IMG/VR virus record: IMGVR_UViG_3300037264_009889
Location: 1 to 41,080 of that record
DNA length: 41,080 bases
Strand: one strand, 5' to 3'
DNA from: a virus
Shown: in pieces, positions 29,541-37,455 of the stretch
Layout of the letters: every line of letters starts with the position of its first letter
Position numbering within the stretch: the first letter of the stretch is position 1
The notes under the pieces: generated by a model
The model's input: the letters and a program-made list of their open reading frames with translations, nothing else
Databases searched by the model: none
Told to the model about the DNA's origin: nothing
Position numbers and translations under genes: made by a program

Positions 29541-31688
29541 ATGACATGGGAAAATCCAACAGCCATTGAAGGTCGCGTCGGAATAGCAATTGAGACTACA
29601 GAGGGTACGGCAGAAGCCGAACCCTCTATTGAGCTGTTCGTTAATTCAGGAAGTGCCCCCGAACTTGATTTAACACCCGATACTAAAATCAAAAATAAAG
29701 CCTATAACGAACCCTACAAGCGAAGTGAAGAGCGCGGATACTGGCATACTGAGGGCAATCTCCCTGGCATGAAGTTTTCTCCGTCTAACGGAATTCCTGA
29801 GTTCTTGGAAGTTGGGTTCGGAAATGATTGGTATTCTAAACCAATTTATAAGTATATAGTTGCTTCTGGCGGCGGAACTTCATTTACTAGAGGTGATAAA
29901 GTTTTTGGTCGAACTTCTCTAGCTAGAGGAGAAGTAGCTCGCGTTGTAACAGATACTCTGTGGCTTACTGGAGTTCAAGGAACTTTCGCAAATAGTGAAG
30001 ATCTATTAAAAGCTCCAGGCGGCATAGACTACAAGATCAATGCACACGGAACAAGCGGATTCGGAGCTGTTGCGAGTTATTACTGTCATAAGTTAGATGC
30101 GGTTAGAAATTTTTCTCAAACAGACACTCCGGCGACACTTACGACCGCAAAAGCTGGTAACAAAGATTTAACTTTCAAGGCTTTGGTTGATGGAGATGCG
30201 GGTGAAGCTATTTCAATAACTTGTGTTGTTGCTGGAGCAAACACTGCTTTCTCTATAAGCGTCTCGGGTAATGATATTACTATTAACAGCGCGACAGACG
30301 GAGATTCGTTGGCAACAAGCCTTGCATCGGCAATTCTCACTGCGCTTAATGCGGATGCTGCCGCGAACTTATTAATTTATACCGCTCTTGCTGATGGAAG
30401 CTCTGGTGTAGGTATTTTTGGGGCTTTAACTCACACTCACCTAACTCATGCAAGAACTCCCGTTCGAGTCGGGTCTGTGGCAACCAAGGCTTGCTTAGGA
30501 GATCCAATGGTGGATTTCTCTGAGTATGGAGTTACCGCAGCAAGCAAGAAAAAAGTGTTTGTAACCGTTAAAGATGCAACTGCAACTCCTATTCCCATCT
30601 CTGGTTGGATGGGTGCGCCCTGCATGTTAGTCACTTTTGATACTGGTTCTGCGGTATTTACTGTAGGTCAGAAGCTGTCCGCTAAGACTGGGGCAGGAGA
30701 CGCCGTTGTTATTGGAACTATCATAGATTTTATAGTTACTGATAATGCGGGCTGGGGCGGAACTACGGGAGGCTATCTGTTTGTTGAACAGGACGCTACC
30801 GCAAGAACTATTCTAGATAATGACACCCTAACTTCTCCAGTTTCTGGTGCTGCGGCGGCTAATGTCCCAACTATTCCCGCATATCTTAACAACGCGGTTC
30901 AGATCTATGATATTCCAGATGATTCGGGTTATGCTAAATCCTGGAATGGAGATGTTGCGACCTTCGATGAAACCGACTCTTTAACATACGATGCGGTTCA
31001 GAGAACTTTCGACCAGAAGTCTTTGTCTGTGTTTATTAAAGATGCGGGCGATGCTACAAAGGTTGGAAACGGCGTTAAGATCAAAGAGATTGCTTTCGAT
31101 ATTACCGCAGATAGCTATGCTTACAATGTTGGCCTTCTTGGAAGAAACATATCATATCCAACAACCGAACCCGCATATCCAGGCGGTATAACTGACTCTG
31201 CTGCGTTTGGTTCATCTTCTAGAACATTTGAAATCGATGGATCGACTTCTGGTCAAGCTGCGCAGGTGAACAGGGCTAGATTCTCTGCAACCTGGGACTT
31301 TGCGCCTGCCAAAGGAGTTGTAATCTCTGAAAATTATCCAACAACTTTGCAGCCCACTACTTATAACATTATAGGCACCCTAGATCTTCAGTGGAAGAGC
31401 AATGCTATGCTAAAAGCTTTCTGGAATAACCCATCTGGAATTGTACCAGCCGCAGGCGAGCTTATTACAAAAAGGCTTGCGTTCCTGCTAGATTCCGGAG
31501 AGGTTGTAGCAACGGGTTATAACAAGGTTTTATCTATCGAGGTTTTAGGGACAATTGATTCGGCAACTCTGAATCGCGATGCAGATGGGTATATCCAGCC
31601 TGTAACTATCGAGGCGTATATGATGGATGATACTTATATTTTCGGTCCAGCGCGGTTCTATTTATTTGATAACGTGGCTACGCACTAG
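29541..31688 (+). CDS. Major tail tube protein-like, paralogue 2 with inserted domain
   Basis: This 715-residue protein is closely similar along its whole length to the preceding protein. The difference is an insert at residues about 192-308 (TLTTAKAGNKDLTFKALVDG, IYTALADGSSG), a domain type common as an add-on in phage tail and capsid proteins. Tandem duplication followed by domain gain or loss explains the pair. Possible roles are two tube subunits, or a tube and a decorating or tip ring. It starts 19 nt after the first paralogue (GGATGGTGAA ribosome site) and ends at a strong terminator. Confidence 0.6.
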   Translation: MTWENPTAIEGRVGIAIETTEGTAEAEPSIELFVNSGSAPELDLTPDTKIKNKAYNEPYKRSEERGYWHTEGNLPGMKFSPSNGIPEFLEVGFGNDWYSKPIYKYIVASGGGTSFTRGDKVFGRTSLARGEVARVVTDTLWLTGVQGTFANSEDLLKAPGGIDYKINAHGTSGFGAVASYYCHKLDAVRNFSQTDTPATLTTAKAGNKDLTFKALVDGDAGEAISITCVVAGANTAFSISVSGNDITINSATDGDSLATSLASAILTALNADAAANLLIYTALADGSSGVGIFGALTHTHLTHARTPVRVGSVATKACLGDPMVDFSEYGVTAASKKKVFVTVKDATATPIPISGWMGAPCMLVTFDTGSAVFTVGQKLSAKTGAGDAVVIGTIIDFIVTDNAGWGGTTGGYLFVEQDATARTILDNDTLTSPVSGAAAANVPTIPAYLNNAVQIYDIPDDSGYAKSWNGDVATFDETDSLTYDAVQRTFDQKSLSVFIKDAGDATKVGNGVKIKEIAFDITADSYAYNVGLLGRNISYPTTEPAYPGGITDSAAFGSSSRTFEIDGSTSGQAAQVNRARFSATWDFAPAKGVVISENYPTTLQPTTYNIIGTLDLQWKSNAMLKAFWNNPSGIVPAAGELITKRLAFLLDSGEVVATGYNKVLSIEVLGTIDSATLNRDADGYIQPVTIEAYMMDDTYIFGPARFYLFDNVATH

Positions 31689-31747
31689 GTCGAGGGGCTC
31701 GGTTATACGAACCCTCGCTGGCTTAGTGTTAATTCTTTCTTTTTTTA
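31683..31747 (+). terminator. Strong hairpin terminator after tail tube genes
   Basis: CGAGGG (31691-31696) pairs with CCCTCG (31712-31717), and outer CACTA (31683-31687) with TAGTG (31724-31728). The T-rich stretch TTCTTTCTTTTTTT (31734-31747) follows. It ends the long tail transcript before the next promoter. Confidence 0.7.
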
Positions 31748-31750
31748 GTT

Positions 31751-31766
31751 CCGCAACCTTTAAATA
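31751..31766 (+). promoter_or_regulatory. Archaeal promoter for 31798
   Basis: CCGCAACC (31751-31758) plus TATA box TTTAAATA (31759-31766) lies 31 bp before ATG 31798. The same CCGCAACC block occurs in the promoter at 32089. Confidence 0.65.
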
Positions 31767-31797
31767 GTAACAAACTAAGTATACTCTGTGGCGTTAC

Positions 31798-31968
31798 ATG
31801 ACGTTTGAATATGTAATCAAAAAAACATATGAAAATAATGTGCTAGTATCAGAAGAAGCATTTATTCGAAAACACGAAGTTAAAGTTCGTATAGATGATG
31901 ATCCTAATTATATTAGACGCGATATAAAATGTCCGTGCTGCGGAATAACTGTGCGGTCAAAAACATAA
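31798..31968 (+). CDS. Small protein with C-terminal CPCC zinc motif
   Basis: A 56-residue protein: a mixed charged part (MTFEYVIKKTYENNVLVS) followed near the end by IKCPCCGITVRSKT. A single CPCCG knuckle provides three cysteines, so metal binding would need a partner or dimer. It has its own promoter, and only 31 bp separate TATA and ATG. Function unknown; a small regulator is possible. Confidence 0.55.
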   Translation: MTFEYVIKKTYENNVLVSEEAFIRKHEVKVRIDDDPNYIRRDIKCPCCGITVRSKT

Positions 31969-31993
31969 AATTGATAGATGCGTTTTTATTTGG

Positions 31994-32081
31994 CTCCTGA
32001 TGGATCACGCTCATTTGGCTTCTGCGGAACCACGCCCATTCAGCTCCTGATGGACCACGCTCATTTGGCTTCTGCGGAACC
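31994..32081 (+). repeat. Two 38-bp direct repeats between small genes
   Basis: CTCCTGATGGATCACGCTCA... (31994-32031) recurs at 32044-32081 with one base changed, 50 bp apart. Each unit carries TTTGGCTTCTGCGG. The 160-bp region 31969-32130 has no convincing gene. It may be a duplicated untranslated region, a protein binding array or a small RNA. Confidence 0.75.
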
Positions 32082-32088
32082 CAAATGT

Positions 32089-32105
32089 ACCGCAACCTTT
32101 ATATA
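32089..32105 (+). promoter_or_regulatory. Archaeal promoter for 32162
   Basis: ACCGCAACC (32089-32097) and TATA box TTTATATA (32098-32105). Transcription would start near 32130, which argues for the internal start 32162 rather than ATG 32132. Confidence 0.65.
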
Positions 32106-32161
32106 CTTACAGATACTATTTACTATAAAATATGTCTTATTTTGGAAGGTTGATGAATTAC

Positions 32162-32713
32162 ATGAAAGGAACTCCAATGTCATTTTCTCAGAAGTTTGAA
32201 GTGCAGTTAAATAAGGATACTAAGATTATCCTGATGAAGCCCGGACAGGATCTGTTCCTTCGCTTTGCGCCGAAGATGGATAAAGTTATGAAGACTTTGT
32301 TCGGCACAGAAGAAGGAAAAATGTCGTGGGTGGAGGATAAAGAGAAGTATGATTTTGTAACTAGCGTAGTTAAGCCCATTCTCCTGTACTGTGTTCGAGA
32401 TCCTTTTGATTATAAAAAGCGGCTGATTGTAGATAATGATCAGAGGCCTTCGGCAAATCAGGAGTATTATGACGACTTCAATCCTATGTTTGATGCGAAG
32501 ATTTTAAAAGAGCAGGACCTTTATTCTGGGGATGAGAACGAAAAAGTTCTGACGCCTCAACTGACTCTGTTCTTTATAATACTCAGGAAGAGCGGCTGGT
32601 TAAATATTCCGTCCGAGGAGGAAGAGGTGGAGACCTTTCCTGATGAGCAGTCAGGGAACATCGAAAATGCTAATAACGGAGTGGTATCGGGAATATCGCC
32701 AGAGGCCGAGTGA
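32162..32713 (+). CDS. Hypothetical protein upstream of terminase; possible tail assembly chaperone
   Basis: A 183-residue protein with a beta/helical N-terminal part (MSFSQKFEVQLNKDTKIILMKPGQDLFLRF), a helical middle (KEKYDFVTSVVKPILLYCV) and an acidic tail (SEEEEVETFPDE). ATG 32162 is preceded by GGTTGATGAATTAC, like the leaders at 25611 and 29527. It lies just after the tail tube genes and overlaps a second frame by 71 bp, the place and arrangement of tailed-virus G/GT chaperones. No known slippery heptamer is visible. Otherwise unrecognised. Confidence 0.5.
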   Translation: MKGTPMSFSQKFEVQLNKDTKIILMKPGQDLFLRFAPKMDKVMKTLFGTEEGKMSWVEDKEKYDFVTSVVKPILLYCVRDPFDYKKRLIVDNDQRPSANQEYYDDFNPMFDAKILKEQDLYSGDENEKVLTPQLTLFFIILRKSGWLNIPSEEEEVETFPDEQSGNIENANNGVVSGISPEAE

Positions 32714-32966
32714 GGTTATTGACCCCTTCTATGAGTTAAATGATTCTCAAAGGGATTTAATTGACCTTTTGTTTATGAAAAAACACGCCCAGAGAATTAG
32801 AGATATTCTGGCAGGAAAAGTAACGGTTTCAGTCTCCGAGGGACATGAGAAATCCTTACCAGGGCCTACAGATCCTTATCCTAAACCAAGATGCGATTCA
32901 GAGTCATTGATGAAGAAGGGGAGCAACTTCGTGAGGAAGTTGTTTCAGGAAAATCGTTGGAAGTAG
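32643..32966 (+). CDS. Overlapping small protein (frame +1 to its neighbour)
   Basis: A 107-residue frame starting inside the previous gene and ending 76 bp inside the terminase gene. Its first part, MLITEWYREYRQRPSEVIDP followed by FYELNDSQRDLIDLLFMKK, is compact and helical, unlike a chance frame. An internal start at 32667 (MLITEW) is possible. It may be the second half of a frameshifted chaperone, or a small terminase-like protein made independently. The tail beyond about residue 60 overlaps terL and has low complexity, so the true end is uncertain only by frame. Confidence 0.5.
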   Translation: MSSQGTSKMLITEWYREYRQRPSEVIDPFYELNDSQRDLIDLLFMKKHAQRIRDILAGKVTVSVSEGHEKSLPGPTDPYPKPRCDSESLMKKGSNFVRKLFQENRWK

Positions 32967-34675
32967 AGGAGGCTACTTTAGATGATGGACCACAGGTTAC
33001 GGTTATATCTGATGATGAGATCAAGGAGTATGCTTCTAATTTATATGAAGAAACTTATAATTCTTTTCATGCCTTCATGGAGAAGATTTTTAGCCATGCT
33101 GTAATAGCTAAATATGGTCGATGGGTTTCTGGAGAGTACGTTAAAAAAAGCGCGGAATTTTTACAACAAAACAAAAGAACGATGCATGTAGCTCCGCGCG
33201 GGCATCAGAAGAGTTTTTTGAATTATGCATATATCATGTGGAAAATTTGGAAAAATAAAAAAGATAAAAAAAATATTAGAATAGACTACATTTCTTATAA
33301 TCAAGATCTAGCGGGTTCGCACGTTGGAAATATAAAAGAATTAATCAATAAATCATTTTTTTTGTCTGAGGGGTTGTATGATTTTGATTCTACGGCCACT
33401 TTAAAGGCTAAATATGCGTGGCCAGATCCGGATAGTAAAAAAGAACAACTTCCGATTATAGAGATCGGCGCGTACGGAATTATGGGCGGTCTCCGCGGTG
33501 GACATCCTCAAATAGCAATCTTAGATGACCCCTATGCCGACGACCAGAAGCGCGCGTCTGGGGCTATAGAACCAGATATAGTTAAAAAAATCAATAGTAT
33601 TTTTGAAAAAACGATTCTTCCTATGCCTCTTTTTGATGGAGAGTTACACATTGTTGGGACACCACAAAGTTATGCTGATTTGTGGTATACTTCAAAATAT
33701 GAAAAAGTTAAGGAAGAAGATACCCTTAAGTTCGTTATAAAGGTGGAACCGGCCTACAAAAACTATAGCTGGAGGGATAAGAAGTATATGGAAGGTGTCC
33801 CCGAAGAAGCCTTGTGGCCAGAGATGTTTCCATTAAGTGGCCTCCATCAGCAAGAGGAGTTGCAAGGAAGACAACAATTTGCCCAAGAGTACTTGCTTGA
33901 ACCAAGATCTTCCGCAGATGCATTCTTTGAGGTTGATCGAATCGACAAGAGTATCGTTTTTGGCCTTGAAGATAATTTACTTAATTATGAAAGTGGGTTG
34001 GGATTTAAACCATTTAAAAAAGATGATTTTATAGGTATTAAATTTTATGCAGCATTTGATCCTGGTAAAGCAAAACATCCTTCACAGTTTGTGGTTTTTT
34101 CTTATGAAAATGGAGTATTGCGACAAATATTAAGTAAATGGATGGATTCGTGGGACTACTCATATACAGAAGAGGGAAAACCCTCCCAATTTAAATATGT
34201 GGCAGATGCCGTAAATTATTTTGGAATTAGTAAGGTGTTCAGTGATGATACCAATGGTGTGTTAACAGCTGCTATTGAAAGAAATGAAATTCCTAACATG
34301 ATTCCAATGAAGATAAGTCATAGTATGAAAAATCGTATGGCTATCGCACTTCAAAAACATCTGGGAAAACCAACCTTAAGATTACTTCCTGACGACAGAC
34401 AGAAGAGGGCCTTACAGGCCGTTCAAAATGACCGGCTTAGAATTTTAGAGGGCCGCGACAACCACGGCGAGAGTTTTACGACCCTAGGCTTCCTTGTGGC
34501 ATCTATTTTAGAGGCCGGAAAAGGAACAGAGGAAAGAAGAATAACAATTAAGACCGAAAAAAATAATATACCTAAATTATATTCTGGATTTTTCTTTGAA
34601 AGGAGTGGAATACAAAGGAAGGATTTAAGCTTTATTCAAAACGGTGGAGTAAAAGGGTTTAGAAGGTTGAGTTAA
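32891..34675 (+). CDS. terL: Terminase large subunit
   Basis: A 594-residue DNA packaging motor. The ATPase has a Walker A-like APRGHQKS (101-108), a Walker B IAILDD (208-213) and a coupling GTPQS motif (256-260). The C-terminal RuvC-like nuclease has Asp390 in YAAFDPGKAKHPSQ, the SDD at 451-453 and a final acidic/His cluster in DNHGESFTTLGFL (523-535). Length is normal. The first 25 residues overlap the upstream frame. The gene converges with a minus-strand HNH gene, with only 1 nt between stops. The portal gene, often next to terL, is not in the window. Confidence 0.92.
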   Translation: MRFRVIDEEGEQLREEVVSGKSLEVEEATLDDGPQVTVISDDEIKEYASNLYEETYNSFHAFMEKIFSHAVIAKYGRWVSGEYVKKSAEFLQQNKRTMHVAPRGHQKSFLNYAYIMWKIWKNKKDKKNIRIDYISYNQDLAGSHVGNIKELINKSFFLSEGLYDFDSTATLKAKYAWPDPDSKKEQLPIIEIGAYGIMGGLRGGHPQIAILDDPYADDQKRASGAIEPDIVKKINSIFEKTILPMPLFDGELHIVGTPQSYADLWYTSKYEKVKEEDTLKFVIKVEPAYKNYSWRDKKYMEGVPEEALWPEMFPLSGLHQQEELQGRQQFAQEYLLEPRSSADAFFEVDRIDKSIVFGLEDNLLNYESGLGFKPFKKDDFIGIKFYAAFDPGKAKHPSQFVVFSYENGVLRQILSKWMDSWDYSYTEEGKPSQFKYVADAVNYFGISKVFSDDTNGVLTAAIERNEIPNMIPMKISHSMKNRMAIALQKHLGKPTLRLLPDDRQKRALQAVQNDRLRILEGRDNHGESFTTLGFLVASILEAGKGTEERRITIKTEKNNIPKLYSGFFFERSGIQRKDLSFIQNGGVKGFRRLS

Positions 34676-34676
34676 T

Positions 34677-35531
34677 CTATCTATATTGTCTCCCACAATT
34701 GCAACACCAGCACTCCAAACAAAAATCTTCCTTTAAAGATTCGGGCCAACCCATTTTTCGAAATTTAATTAATAAAGCCTGACCCATACTTTCTCCGTTT
34801 CTTCTCCGTTCTGCGCCATCGTTGTGAACGTGAGATATTGTTAAAAATTTAAGGTCAGATATCCCGCAGTCACATGGACCGAAAAATTTAAAGGCCTCTT
34901 TCCAAATCTTAGACCTACCTCGTTGAGATCTGGTTTGTTTTTCAAAAGGTAGGTCTAAATATTCCCTTGTTCGGGAACTGTTGTGGTTCCAGCAAAGAAC
35001 TTGGAGATTCTTTAGTTCTACTTCGGTTAGCTTTTCTCTAATTATCGCTTGATGTAAACGCCCAGAAGATCTTCCGTCTATTTTTCGATAATAACCACCC
35101 TTTCCGTCAACGTGATCTATTGTTAAGTGACTTATATCTTCGTCCCCGCAGATTACACATTTACAACCGCCTATTAACTTGAGGGCTTCGATTTTTAAAC
35201 TTAAATTATACTTCTTTTGATATTCCCTCGCCTCATCTTTATGTAAATCTCTATACTCTTTGTTGCGTGGCGTAATCCAATCTTTGTTTTCTTTATAATA
35301 TTCTTTACCCCACGCAAGTTTTTTCTCTTTTCGATTTAAATAGTGTTGTTTAGATGATTCGTTAACTTTTTCTCTATGCTCGTCTCTCCACCTTTCAACG
35401 AGGTATTTAACTCGCTCTGGATTATTTTTTCTCCATTGTTTTAAATATTCGGCCCTTTTAGCTTTTTGTTCTTCGGTATAAATTCTTTTCTTTTTAACCT
35501 TAATTTCTTGAATTGGTATCTTTTCCTCCAA
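34677..35531 (-). CDS. Double HNH endonuclease, second unit degenerate
   Basis: A 284-residue paralogue of the protein at 7439. It has a charged N-terminal 110 residues (RAEYLKQWRKNNPERVKYLV, KKLAWGKEYYKENKDWI), HNH unit 1 (CKCVICGDEDISHLTIDHVD, then VLCWNHNSSRTREY) and unit 2 (GPCDCGISDLKFLTISHVHND, then LECWCCNCG). Unit 2 has lost one Cys of the first pair, the Asp before the key His (SH instead of DH), and the His of the N-H-N-C stretch, so only unit 1 is likely active. It lies 31 nt downstream of an RHH gene on the same strand and abuts terL, a common place for homing genes. Confidence 0.75.
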   Translation of the reverse strand: MEEKIPIQEIKVKKKRIYTEEQKAKRAEYLKQWRKNNPERVKYLVERWRDEHREKVNESSKQHYLNRKEKKLAWGKEYYKENKDWITPRNKEYRDLHKDEAREYQKKYNLSLKIEALKLIGGCKCVICGDEDISHLTIDHVDGKGGYYRKIDGRSSGRLHQAIIREKLTEVELKNLQVLCWNHNSSRTREYLDLPFEKQTRSQRGRSKIWKEAFKFFGPCDCGISDLKFLTISHVHNDGAERRRNGESMGQALLIKFRKMGWPESLKEDFCLECWCCNCGRQYR

Positions 35532-35562
35532 CTTTATTCCCCCTAAAATCTAAAAAAGTAAA

Positions 35563-35796
35563 TCAAATCTTAAAAACATGTTCTTCAATTTTTGATACTA
35601 AATCGTTTACCACCGCATTATCCATATTTGACCCACTGCCATCTATTCCAAAACTCCTTTCACATTCCTTTGCGTAGTTAGCCATATAAACAATTGCTTG
35701 GCTACGACCGATTGATATGCCATCATTAGATTTAAATTTAGCAATAACACCTTGGATTAACTCCTCGGCTTCCGGACTGATGTATATATTTACCAC
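35563..35796 (-). CDS. Ribbon-helix-helix-type regulator paired with HNH gene
   Basis: A 77-residue protein with a short strand (VNIYISPEAEELI), helix and turn (GISIGRSQAIVYMANYAKE), a Ser/Gly linker and a C-terminal helix. The fold pattern fits CopG/RHH proteins. It starts with GTG directly at the expected transcript start (leaderless). Like 2045 and 4435 it stands just upstream of an HNH gene, but its sequence is not a close relative of theirs, so the pairing arose more than once or diverged long ago. Confidence 0.6.
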   Translation of the reverse strand: MVNIYISPEAEELIQGVIAKFKSNDGISIGRSQAIVYMANYAKECERSFGIDGSGSNMDNAVVNDLVSKIEEHVFKI

Positions 35797-35818
35797 GGTA
35801 TCTTAATATACCTCATGC

Positions 35819-35836
35819 TATATAAACTTTTCGGTA
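35819..35836 (-). promoter_or_regulatory. Archaeal promoter of the minus-strand RHH-HNH pair
   Basis: On the minus strand: TACCGAAAAG (35836-35827) then TATA box TTTATATA (35826-35819). The GTG start at 35796 is 23 bases further. Confidence 0.6.
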
Positions 35837-35867
35837 CCCAACTACCCGGAAATTCCAGACAGCTCAA

Positions 35868-35951
35868 CTAAAAGTTCAATAGCTCAGTCACCAAGCACAA
35901 CACCAAATACAAAAATAAAAGAGAAATTAATAATGCCCGCTCAATCCCCAC
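35868..35951 (-). CDS. Possible 27-residue membrane peptide
   Basis: GTG start 3 nt after the stop of 35955-36404, preceded by GGAGTGA. The product is almost entirely hydrophobic (RALLISLLFLYLVLCLVTELL). It could be the last gene of the operon; the length is so short that chance cannot be excluded. Confidence 0.3.
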   Translation of the reverse strand: MGIERALLISLLFLYLVLCLVTELLNF

Positions 35952-35954
35952 ATC

Positions 35955-36404
35955 TCACTCCATCCCACATTCCGCCGCGGCATCTAATATATCCTGTTCA
36001 CTCTCAGTGAGGGTCTTACCTGTAATAACTTTCTTTACAATCACCTCCTTCTTCTTTTCTACATCTTCGACCGCACTTTTTTCCTTTACAATCATTCCTT
36101 TCACAATTTTATCAAACATACTCTCTGTCGCGTGGCGGTCCTCAATCTTGTTCCTCGTTTGCCTATTTATCGCTCTCACCTTATTTAAATTCGCATATTG
36201 TAACATCATCCGATGTATAGCTTCTTCTCCTAGATCCGAAACTTCCATTTTATAAGAAACGTTTAATACATTCCAGATTATATCCAAATCCAGCAAACTT
36301 TCTATATCCGGATTATCTTTTTCGGTAAATAACCCCAACTTAATCCCGCGCTCTTTATTCTTTCTGACCTTTTCTATTATCAGATTATCAGAAACTGCGA
36401 CCAT
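35955..36404 (-). CDS. Hypothetical helical protein, 149 residues
   Basis: Highly charged helices (NLIIEKVRKNKERGIKLGLF, AIHRMMLQYANLNKVRAINR) and a C-terminal VEKKKEVIVKKVITGKTLTE. No family recognised. ATG 36404 is chosen because it overlaps the TAA of the upstream membrane peptide (TAATG), a classic coupling signal; an in-frame GTG at 36488 would overlap that peptide by 85 bp. It is part of the tightly spaced minus-strand operon 37411 to 35868. Confidence 0.55.
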   Translation of the reverse strand: MVAVSDNLIIEKVRKNKERGIKLGLFTEKDNPDIESLLDLDIIWNVLNVSYKMEVSDLGEEAIHRMMLQYANLNKVRAINRQTRNKIEDRHATESMFDKIVKGMIVKEKSAVEDVEKKKEVIVKKVITGKTLTESEQDILDAAAECGME

Positions 36405-36514
36405 TAAGACGCCTTCCAGACTTTTGCTACGAAGTAAACTATCGGTACAATCCACAAGAAAGGACAAACTATCCCCATCAGGAGACACATGACTACGAAC
36501 ATGAACATTAACAT
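36404..36514 (-). CDS. Single-span membrane peptide, 36 residues
   Basis: A reading frame coding an almost entirely hydrophobic stretch (MLMFMFVVMCLLMGIVCPFL... ending VAKVWKAS), consistent with one membrane helix and a short basic end. It starts 4 nt after the stop of the HExxH gene and ends overlapping the next start (TAATG). The seamless packing is the main support. It may be a lysis or host-membrane effector, or an anchor for its neighbours. Confidence 0.55.
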   Translation of the reverse strand: MLMFMFVVMCLLMGIVCPFLWIVPIVYFVAKVWKAS

Positions 36515-36518
36515 TTTA

Positions 36519-36782
36519 TCAACTCCAATACCAAATATCTTTTATTTTCCCGCCGAGGATTGATTCCCAAAGAAACCAATCCCATGAATCGTGAGGTTCA
36601 TCGGTGCAAGTATGAGTCAATTCGTGTAACAAAATAATTTGATGCCCTAGAATGGAGTTTTCAAACGTTAATGTCGTTCCTAGGGTGGCTACCCACATAT
36701 TTAAACAGTTTACTTGCCATTTATCTCCTAGGATTTCTCCCTCACTATCTCCATTACTAATATCTTCCATTGGTCCGATCAT
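36519..36782 (-). CDS. Mini HExxH metallopeptidase-like protein
   Basis: An 87-residue protein with HELTH (residues 53-57) in IILLHELTHTCTDEP, followed by HDSWDWFLWES that could supply a third zinc ligand. This matches the zincin core, but the chain is far smaller than usual proteases. ATG 36782 is preferred because it overlaps the methyltransferase stop as ATGA; a longer in-frame start at 36800 exists. It could be a small protease against a host factor, or a non-catalytic zinc protein. There is no signal peptide. Confidence 0.6.
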   Translation of the reverse strand: MIGPMEDISNGDSEGEILGDKWQVNCLNMWVATLGTTLTFENSILGHQIILLHELTHTCTDEPHDSWDWFLWESILGGKIKDIWYWS

Positions 36783-37411
36783 AAAATTATTTTGCGACAT
36801 ATTTTATCAACTCTATTATCCCATTGTGTGGCTATCGCACGTGCAATTCCAGGAAATGTTTTACTCCGAATTTTTGCTCGCTCTAACGGAGGTAATTTAT
36901 AAGCATCAGCATACCATTTTGGCATAGATTTTCCGCTTTTATAAGTAACTTTTTCTCCCGCTTCAACTATATTAGTAGGAACAAGATTTGGGAGTCCCTT
37001 TAACCATAGACAAGTTTTTTTACTAAACGAATCTCCAAATTGCCAGGGATGAATAATTTGGTCAGGTTTTCTCCACAGAGTACTCATAATTCCTACAGGA
37101 TTTTCAATAGCAATTTTTGGACATTCGGCGTTGGCAAATTTCATAAAAAAATCTATGCCCTCTTGTTGTCTACCATCTTTTCGTTTTTGCTCAAACCACT
37201 TTGCGCCACTAGTAGCCAAATGTGTGCATGGCGGAAAGGCAATAATCATATCCCACTCTTCGTTAAGTAAAGGAACTACATCTTGATTTTTGTGCCATTC
37301 GGGATGTCCGCCACTACATGGTAAAATATCACAGGAATATGCTTCATGGCCTAAATTTCTAAATTCTTTTGTTACAACTTGACTTTCTTCACATGCTACC
37401 AAAATCTTCAT
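36779..37411 (-). CDS. DNA cytosine methyltransferase-like protein
   Basis: A 210-residue protein of a virus-associated methyltransferase family. The SAM-binding start MKILVACEESQVVTKEFRNL is followed by HEAYSCDILPCSGGHPEWH and DMIIAFPPCTHLATSGAKWF, where PPCT takes the place of the cytosine C5 methylase PCQ motif, and KIAIENPVGIMS corresponds to the ENV motif. It lacks the long target-recognition domain of full C5 methylases, so specificity is unclear. It heads the tight minus-strand operon. It may protect viral DNA from restriction or alter bases for regulation. Confidence 0.75.
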   Translation of the reverse strand: MKILVACEESQVVTKEFRNLGHEAYSCDILPCSGGHPEWHKNQDVVPLLNEEWDMIIAFPPCTHLATSGAKWFEQKRKDGRQQEGIDFFMKFANAECPKIAIENPVGIMSTLWRKPDQIIHPWQFGDSFSKKTCLWLKGLPNLVPTNIVEAGEKVTYKSGKSMPKWYADAYKLPPLERAKIRSKTFPGIARAIATQWDNRVDKICRKIIL

Positions 37412-37455
37412 TAAATTCCTCGGAGATACTTGTTCTTCAACCTATTTATAGTTTC

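Noticed and set aside
31994-32081. Two repeats with a 12-bp spacer as a mini CRISPR
   Set aside because: Only two copies, a spacer far too short, no leader and no cas gene in the window.
32643-32713. Classic -1 frameshift site for a tail chaperone
   Set aside because: The second frame is +1 relative to the first, and no X-XXY-YYZ heptamer was seen in the overlap.
36404-36488. N-terminal extension of the 149-residue helical protein from GTG 36488
   Set aside because: It would overlap the hydrophobic 36-residue frame, and the TAATG junction gives a better start at 36404.
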